DNA from: a virus
Length of the DNA stretch: 51,752 nt
IMG/VR virus record: IMGVR_UViG_3300004463_000209
Location: 1 to 51,752 of that record
Strand: one strand, 5' to 3'
Below the pieces are notes generated by a model. That model searched no databases, was not told the DNA's origin, and saw only the letters and a program-made list of their open reading frames with translations. Position numbers and translations under genes: made by a program. Shown here in pieces: positions 48,459 through 51,752 of this stretch. Each line of letters begins with the position of its first letter. Within the stretch, counting starts at the first letter, position 1.

Positions 48459-48656
48459 GTGAAAGAAGAAAAGATAGTCATTAATGGTGAACTATATTAC
48501 ATGTTCATCCAAGAATTCGAGTTTATACCGACTCATGCCGTTGTCGTATGTACCTATGATGATAAAGTACGTCTAGTTACATTGCATAAAAGTAAGATGA
48601 AAGGTATGTATTTCAGTTACAAAGGCAAACGTTGTTATTTGAACACATTTTATTAA
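48459..48656 (+). CDS. Small beta-rich protein, 65 aa
   Basis: Start is GTG 48459, after AAAGGATG; the upstream codons from 48372 lack a ribosome site. The product (VKEEKIVINGELYYMFIQEF) is beta-rich and basic (KSKMKGMYFSYKGKRC). It is followed by an 8-bp hairpin (48664-48691). Function unknown. Confidence 0.6.
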   Translation: MKEEKIVINGELYYMFIQEFEFIPTHAVVVCTYDDKVRLVTLHKSKMKGMYFSYKGKRCYLNTFY

Positions 48657-48663
48657 TAAACAA

Positions 48664-48691
48664 AAGCTATGTCCCATCAAGGCCATAGCTT
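48664..48691 (+). terminator. Hairpin after 48459 gene, weak terminator
   Basis: AAGCTATG (48664-48671) pairs with CATAGCTT (48684-48691), 12-base loop, followed by CCC and then A-rich sequence rather than U. It may mark an mRNA 3' end or stabilise it. Confidence 0.45.
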
Positions 48692-48728
48692 CCCAAAAAA
48701 CTTTCTTGTAAACAAAACGAATAAATAC

Positions 48729-48757
48729 TTTACAAATAACATACAATAAGTTATACT
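48729..48757 (+). promoter_or_regulatory. Promoter before 48789 gene
   Basis: TTTACA, 17-base spacer, TATACT. The upstream CTTGTAAACAAAA and the spacer element ACATACAATAA recur at the next promoter (49014), so the two are duplicates. Confidence 0.75.
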
Positions 48758-48788
48758 TAAACTACACCAAACAAAGGGAGATGTTAAT

Positions 48789-48989
48789 ATGTATAAAGTA
48801 AATGTGCAAGTTAGAATGGATATTTTAGGAAACATTGTAGATCGTTTATCTATCGAAATTGATGAATACGGAACTAAAAAAGAAGCAAAAAAGGCAGCAG
48901 AACAAAAGGCACATAAGGAAAATTGCCAACGTTATGGTATGCCAGTTCACTTTATCGCCACTACTTGTAGTAATTGGGAATCAAAATAA
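48789..48989 (+). CDS. Small hypothetical protein, 66 aa
   Basis: ATG 48789 follows AAAGGGAG. MYKVNVQVRMDILGNIVDRL and KKEAKKAAEQKAHKENCQRY suggest a beta-hairpin followed by a basic helix, a compact alpha-beta fold. Expressed from its own promoter. Unrecognised. Confidence 0.7.
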   Translation: MYKVNVQVRMDILGNIVDRLSIEIDEYGTKKEAKKAAEQKAHKENCQRYGMPVHFIATTCSNWESK

Positions 48990-49013
48990 CTTGTAAACAA
49001 AAGTAATATTATC

Positions 49014-49042
49014 TTGACTTATCACATACAATAAACTATAAT
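49014..49042 (+). promoter_or_regulatory. Strong promoter before 49085 gene
   Basis: TTGACT (49014-49019), 17-base spacer, TATAAT (49037-49042), the closest to consensus on the right arm. The spacer shares ACATACAATAAA with the 48729 promoter. Confidence 0.82.
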
Positions 49043-49084
49043 CAAATTAACACCAACCAAATACAATTAAAGGGGAAATGTAAA

Positions 49085-49417
49085 ATGAAATCAACTAAAG
49101 CTATGGTAAAACGATTCGTAGAAGCAGGAGGTTACATGACTGATTCTGTATCAACTGCCATTTACATCTTAGCTGATGGTCAAATGATTGACGGTGAATT
49201 CGATGGAGGTTGTCGTGGTCAAGACCATAGAATTATCGAATGTGCTGTAGACGGTGATCGTTATGATAATGACTTTTGGGATAATTTACACAAAAACTAT
49301 AGGGTTGTTCGCTTAGTACCGGAAACAGGTTATGCTTTATTAAAAGGCCGTCAACGCTTAACAGAAGTACAAAAGGAAATCTTATCCACTACTCACTATG
49401 AAATCGAAAGATACTGA
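49085..49417 (+). CDS. Hypothetical protein, 110 aa
   Basis: ATG 49085 follows AAAGGGGAAATG. KSTKAMVKRFVEAGGYMTDS opens an alpha-beta protein with DGQMIDGEFDGGCRGQDHRI and a C-terminal helix. Similar proteins of about this size occur in Gram-positive phages without assigned function. Driven by a strong promoter, so probably abundant early after infection. Confidence 0.7.
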   Translation: MKSTKAMVKRFVEAGGYMTDSVSTAIYILADGQMIDGEFDGGCRGQDHRIIECAVDGDRYDNDFWDNLHKNYRVVRLVPETGYALLKGRQRLTEVQKEILSTTHYEIERY

Positions 49418-49430
49418 GGAGGTTGTAATT

Positions 49431-49565
49431 GTGGAAAAGGAATGTAACTGCCATGAAATGTATAATTGTTGTGATTGTGGTAAGCCAATAGATGCTGATA
49501 GTGGTTGTGGATGCCGTTATTGTTGGTCTTGTAACGCTTGTGAGGAATGTTTAAGTGAAGAATAG
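49431..49565 (+). CDS. Very cysteine-rich small protein, 44 aa
   Basis: Start GTG 49431 follows AGGAGG. Twelve of 44 residues are Cys (ECNCHEMYNCCDCGKP, GCGCRYCWSCNACEECL), with one His. It probably binds two or three zinc ions, or acts as a metallothionein-like peptide. Followed by a perfect 11-bp hairpin (49577-49615). Unrecognised family. Confidence 0.7.
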   Translation: MEKECNCHEMYNCCDCGKPIDADSGCGCRYCWSCNACEECLSEE

Positions 49566-49576
49566 TTGACTCCTCA

Positions 49577-49615
49577 AAAGCTAAGGAACTAAATAGAGAG
49601 AATATCCTTAGCTTT
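49577..49615 (+). terminator. Perfect 11-bp hairpin
   Basis: AAAGCTAAGGA (49577-49587) pairs with TCCTTAGCTTT (49605-49615), 17-base loop. It follows the Cys-rich gene; there is a short T run but no long U tail, so it is either a terminator or a processing structure. Confidence 0.55.
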
Positions 49616-49666
49616 ATGAGTAGCCATACTCAAACCAACTATATTAATTACAAAGGGGAAATGAAC

Positions 49667-50047
49667 ATGAGAACAACTAATAAGGAATTTAAAGCACAAG
49701 TACAGGAGCATATCTTGGATAATCTTTCCACAGATGAGTATACAGAGCCAATGTTCCAATTAAATCAAGTCGTAGAAGAATTTAAAAACTGGTACTCACC
49801 TTATGAAAAAAGACAACATCCTAACCGTCAAGAAGCATTTACTAATTGGTTGAATGGACTCCCTAGCTGCTTACACGTTGAATACATGAATTACAGTATT
49901 AATCAAACGTTGAAACAATGGTTTGAAAATTGCGGAATGATTTATAAAGATCGTGATTCAGATAAAGAGTCGGAATTATACCGTAACTTAATCTATCGTG
50001 AATTCCGTACTCTTTGCAAAAAACATAACGTTGAATTATCATTCTAA
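49667..50047 (+). CDS. DUF7222-like hypothetical protein, 126 aa
   Basis: ATG 49667 is eight bases after AAAGGGGA; ATG 49661 is too close. MRTTNKEFKAQVQEHILDNL, followed by FTNWLNGLPSCLHVEY, is the pattern of a small Gram-positive phage family of unknown function. Followed by a 7-bp hairpin (50053-50072) before a promoter. Confidence 0.65.
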   Translation: MRTTNKEFKAQVQEHILDNLSTDEYTEPMFQLNQVVEEFKNWYSPYEKRQHPNRQEAFTNWLNGLPSCLHVEYMNYSINQTLKQWFENCGMIYKDRDSDKESELYRNLIYREFRTLCKKHNVELSF

Positions 50048-50052
50048 TCCAT

Positions 50053-50072
50053 AGGGGAGTTCATTCTCCCCT
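50053..50072 (+). terminator. Hairpin before 50084 promoter
   Basis: AGGGGAG (50053-50059), six-base loop, CTCCCCT (50066-50072). The following sequence is GTATAAAAAC, with no U-run. Likely a transcript end or barrier. Confidence 0.5.
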
Positions 50073-50083
50073 GTATAAAAACA

Positions 50084-50112
50084 TTGAATACTTAATACTA
50101 AATTGATACAAT
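50084..50112 (+). promoter_or_regulatory. Early promoter, TTAATACTAA class
   Basis: TTGAAT, 17-base spacer ACTTAATACTAAATTGA, TACAAT. The first 14 spacer bases match those of the 4946 promoter. It serves the zinc-knuckle and small-protein operon 50125-51160. Confidence 0.78.
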
Positions 50113-50124
50113 GGAGGTAAGGAC

Positions 50125-50229
50125 ATGGAGAAATGCGGTTATTGTGAACAGACTCATTCTACTGAGGATATGCGCTATGATGGTCAGTATTGGATTTGCA
50201 TATGGTGTGACGATGAAGGGGAGGAATGA
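50125..50229 (+). CDS. Zinc-knuckle micropeptide, 34 aa
   Basis: ATG 50125 follows GGAGG. MEKCGYCEQTHSTEDMRYDG continues into ICIWCDDEGEE, giving a CxxC-x(18)-CxxC zinc ribbon. The next gene's ribosome site (GGGGAGG) lies within its end. Function unknown. Confidence 0.65.
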   Translation: MEKCGYCEQTHSTEDMRYDGQYWICIWCDDEGEE

Positions 50230-50233
50230 CAAC

Positions 50234-50410
50234 ATGAATTGTCCAACGTGTAACGAACCTATGGTGAAAATCCTTAGCGGTTTAGATTCCGGCTTAGTTT
50301 GTCAAAATGATTCATGCGGTGAAGAGTTGGATTGGTGCAACAAATGTGATAAACCTGAAACACATTGTTACTGTTGTTTCTATTCAGATGATGAAGGGGA
50401 GGAAAACTAA
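50234..50410 (+). CDS. Zinc-ribbon protein, 58 aa
   Basis: ATG 50234 follows GGGGAGG. MNCPTCNEPMVKILSGLDSG with CQNDSCGEELDWCNKCDKPE and HCYCC gives several cysteine knuckles, enough for two zinc sites. The acidic tail ends DDEGEEN. Its stop overlaps the next start (TAATG). Nucleic-acid or protein binding is likely; no named family. Confidence 0.7.
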   Translation: MNCPTCNEPMVKILSGLDSGLVCQNDSCGEELDWCNKCDKPETHCYCCFYSDDEGEEN

Positions 50411-50613
50411 TGAATTTAATCGAATTGTTTGAAGAATATTTTAATCAGGATGACCTTTCTAATGAGAAAAAGGAATCATTTTTAATCAATCTATACATCG
50501 GTGCAAATAAGCATGATAGAGCAGTAATTGATAATGTGTTAACTGGTCTTTGTGGATACACTCTGAAAACTCTCATTAAAAAGAGCAAGGAGGATAATGA
50601 CAATGAAGAGTGA
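50410..50613 (+). CDS. Small acidic helical protein, 67 aa
   Basis: ATG 50410 overlaps the upstream stop after GGGGAGG. MNLIELFEEYFNQDDLSNEK begins a helical acidic protein (LINLYIGANKHDRAVIDNVL). It overlaps the next gene by 11 bases. Unrecognised. Confidence 0.65.
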   Translation: MNLIELFEEYFNQDDLSNEKKESFLINLYIGANKHDRAVIDNVLTGLCGYTLKTLIKKSKEDNDNEE

Positions 50614-50860
50614 ACACGTAAAAAAGCGTATTGAGGACTTAAAAATAATCCTTAGCGGTTTTGAGAAGGAAAAAGAAGCTGCTTTCCTAGCAAATGACAA
50701 CATAGCCCATAGCGTAGCATCTTCAAATGTTTCATACTATCGTGGGAAGGTGGAGTCTTTTGAACTCCTCCTACCTACGATTGAAGAACAAGAACATGAG
50801 ATACTAAGACTTCAGGAATTACGCTTTGCACTAATCGACTTTATAGAAAGGAAGTGTTAA
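50603..50860 (+). CDS. Coiled-coil protein, 85 aa
   Basis: ATG 50603 follows AAGGAGG. MKSEHVKKRIEDLKIILSGF and EEQEHEILRLQELRFALIDF are amphipathic helices, suggesting a helical hairpin or coiled coil. Coupled to its neighbours. Unrecognised. Confidence 0.7.
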   Translation: MKSEHVKKRIEDLKIILSGFEKEKEAAFLANDNIAHSVASSNVSYYRGKVESFELLLPTIEEQEHEILRLQELRFALIDFIERKC

Positions 50861-50863
50861 ATC

Positions 50864-51058
50864 ATGAAGAAATATGGAGCATTAAAACGTGCTGATTCGG
50901 GAATTTGGTACATTGAAACAGAGTACGTAGATATTACCGTAGGGGATTATTCAAGCTACATTAGTGCTTTAAATGCAAGTAGTGAGTTAGGTTGGAACTT
51001 AGTAGCCTTTTGGGTTGGCGAACATTACACGACTTACATTATGACTATGGAGGTGTAG
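50864..51058 (+). CDS. Small hypothetical protein, 64 aa
   Basis: ATG 50864 follows GAAAGGAAG. MKKYGALKRADSGIWYIETE, then a helix (SYISALNASSELGWNLVAFW) and a final strand suggest an alpha-beta fold similar to DUF4177-type small proteins. Followed three bases later by a membrane micropeptide. Confidence 0.65.
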   Translation: MKKYGALKRADSGIWYIETEYVDITVGDYSSYISALNASSELGWNLVAFWVGEHYTTYIMTMEV

Positions 51059-51061
51059 GGA

Positions 51062-51160
51062 ATGGGATTCTTGTTCGACTTTGGTCTAATATCCTTAGCG
51101 ATCATATACCTTAGTATGTTCGTAGTGGAAAATACGCTTGGTAAATGGTCACGTAAATAA
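51062..51160 (+). CDS. Membrane micropeptide, 32 aa
   Basis: ATG 51062 follows GGAGGTG. MGFLFDFGLISLAIIYLSMF is a single membrane span with a basic C-terminus (ENTLGKWSRK). The stop is followed by AACAGATACTTGATTTTGTTGG, a spacer similar to that at 12921. (The spacer is described by position; core ACTTGATTTTGT.) Function unknown. Confidence 0.6.
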   Translation: MGFLFDFGLISLAIIYLSMFVVENTLGKWSRK

Positions 51161-51195
51161 AACAGATACTTGATTTTGTTGGAAAGGGTGGTTTG

Positions 51196-51381
51196 ATGGA
51201 ATACACAGAGAAAGAGTTTCAAGAAATGCTACGTAAATTCATGGAGGAAAACCACAAAGTACGCCTTATTTTACGAAATGGTAAAAAGCCTTTTAACAAA
51301 TTGGATTCTTACCAAAAGGAATTAATTTTAAATGCGTTAGGACTTAAACAGAAAGTTGTCGTTACTTACGAAACAATTTAA
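51196..51381 (+). CDS. Small basic protein, 61 aa
   Basis: ATG 51196 follows AAAGGGTGG; TTG 51193 is an alternative. MEYTEKEFQEMLRKFMEENH with a basic segment (VRLILRNGKKPFNKL) suggests helical DNA- or protein-binding. Its stop is followed by the spacer motif CAAATCCGATTGTATAG. Unrecognised. Confidence 0.65.
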   Translation: MEYTEKEFQEMLRKFMEENHKVRLILRNGKKPFNKLDSYQKELILNALGLKQKVVVTYETI

Positions 51382-51418
51382 CACAAATCCGATTGTATAG
51401 AAAAAGGAGTGCGTGAAA

Positions 51419-51580
51419 ATGGATGTTAAGAAATTTGAGAAATTAATGTATTACATGACAAAAGAATCTGCACGAATCAGCTTTGTTGATTTTTTAGAGA
51501 GCATCGGTCTAACCGAAGATGATTATGAAGAAATCAAAAAACATTTAAAAGAAACTTACGGAATTAAAACATATCTATAA
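51419..51580 (+). CDS. Small helical protein, 53 aa
   Basis: ATG 51419 follows AAAAGGAG. MDVKKFEKLMYYMTKESARI and LTEDDYEEIKKHLKETYGI make a compact helical protein. It is flanked on both sides by ATCCGA-type spacer motifs. Unrecognised. Confidence 0.65.
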   Translation: MDVKKFEKLMYYMTKESARISFVDFLESIGLTEDDYEEIKKHLKETYGIKTYL

Positions 51581-51623
51581 TTTTTAACAGAATCCGAATT
51601 GTATAACGAAATGAGGTAATCAA

Positions 51624-51752
51624 ATGGATGAATTAAAAAAGATAAAAGAACGGATGGACAAAGTCACTCATTTAGAATGGGTATCTGGAAACATCAAAAG
51701 TGAGGATGTTTATTGGCTTATCGAACAAGTAGAAAAATTAGAAAACCATTTA
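51624..51752 (+). CDS. N-terminal part of coiled-coil protein (continues at 1-254)
   Basis: ATG 51624 follows ATGAGG. MDELKKIKERMDKVTHLEWV and later VEKLENHL are helical; 43 codons reach the window end exactly in phase with base 3 at the window start. The joined protein is 116 residues. This shows the genome map is circular. Confidence 0.85.
   Translation, partial: MDELKKIKERMDKVTHLEWVSGNIKSEDVYWLIEQVEKLENHL
51721..51752. repeat. Terminal direct repeat, copy 2
   Basis: Identical to bases 1-32; see the entry for copy 1. One copy should be removed to obtain the unique circular length of 51,720 bases. Confidence 0.95.

Noticed and set aside
1-51752. tRNA genes, CRISPR array, integrase
   Set aside because: I saw no cloverleaf-type sequence with CCA end, no regular spaced repeats, and no tyrosine or serine recombinase motifs.

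Overview
The window is a complete tailed-phage genome. Its last 32 bases repeat its first 32, and one reading frame (51624 to 51752, continuing 1 to 254) runs straight through the join, so this is a circular map of about 51,720 unique bases opened inside a gene. A low-GC Gram-positive host, most likely a Bacillus, is suggested by strong AGGAGG-type ribosome sites, sigma-A promoters with 17-base spacers, an M15/SH3 endolysin, an XhlA-like protein, an SPP1-type holin, and an FtsK plus 'replication-relaxation' pair. No tape measure, tail tube or sheath protein is recognisable. Two very large internal or ejection-type proteins and two tailspikes stand in their place, so I infer a short-tailed (podovirus-like) virion. 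I see no integrase, tRNA or CRISPR array.

Layout. (a) 47.9-51.75 kb and on to 0.46 kb, rightward: small accessory genes, each often with its own promoter, many encoding zinc-knuckle or single-membrane-span peptides of 27-130 residues. (b) 0.45-13.8 kb, rightward: dUTPase, zinc-ribbon proteins, a structured RNA leader, an SNF2-type helicase, a Gam-like nuclease inhibitor, a RecA/Sak4-like ATPase, a DUF669 SSB-like protein, a DnaG-type primase fused to an MCM-type helicase, and a small family B DNA polymerase. (c) 13.8-15.7 kb, leftward: a membrane peptide, FtsK-like ATPase and replication-relaxation protein. (d) 15.7-18.3 kb, rightward: a RuvC-like resolvase that needs a +1 frameshift, a ThyX-like protein, a PhoH-like ATPase and a probable small RNA. 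(e) 18.3-46.6 kb, leftward: the late region. In transcription order it holds TerS, HNH, TerL (split by two group I introns), portal, scaffold, decoration and capsid proteins, connectors, fibres and tailspikes, ejection proteins, and lysis genes. (f) 46.6-47.9 kb: a divergent control region and an AT-rich stretch that could be an origin.

The most unusual content is recoding and RNA-level control. The same heptanucleotide CCC TAG T interrupts two otherwise intact genes, a RuvC-like resolvase and an ejection protein/peptidoglycan hydrolase fusion. In both, a +1 slip restores a sensible protein. TerL is interrupted inside its Walker A motif by a 183-nt ORF-less group I intron whose P1 and P10 pairings fix both splice sites, and again downstream by a 768-nt group I intron carrying an HNH endonuclease. 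Both the intron-borne and the free-standing homing endonuclease genes have a start-codon hairpin with a sigma-A promoter placed so that only transcripts from that promoter lack the 5' arm.

Working together: early genes supply nucleotides (dUTPase, ThyX-like), recombination and replication. The HTH proteins and the recurrent GTATAC palindromes probably form the regulatory circuit. The leftward late genes build the head, package DNA, and form the tail and lysis apparatus. All functions come from sequence motifs and layout read by eye; no database search was run.
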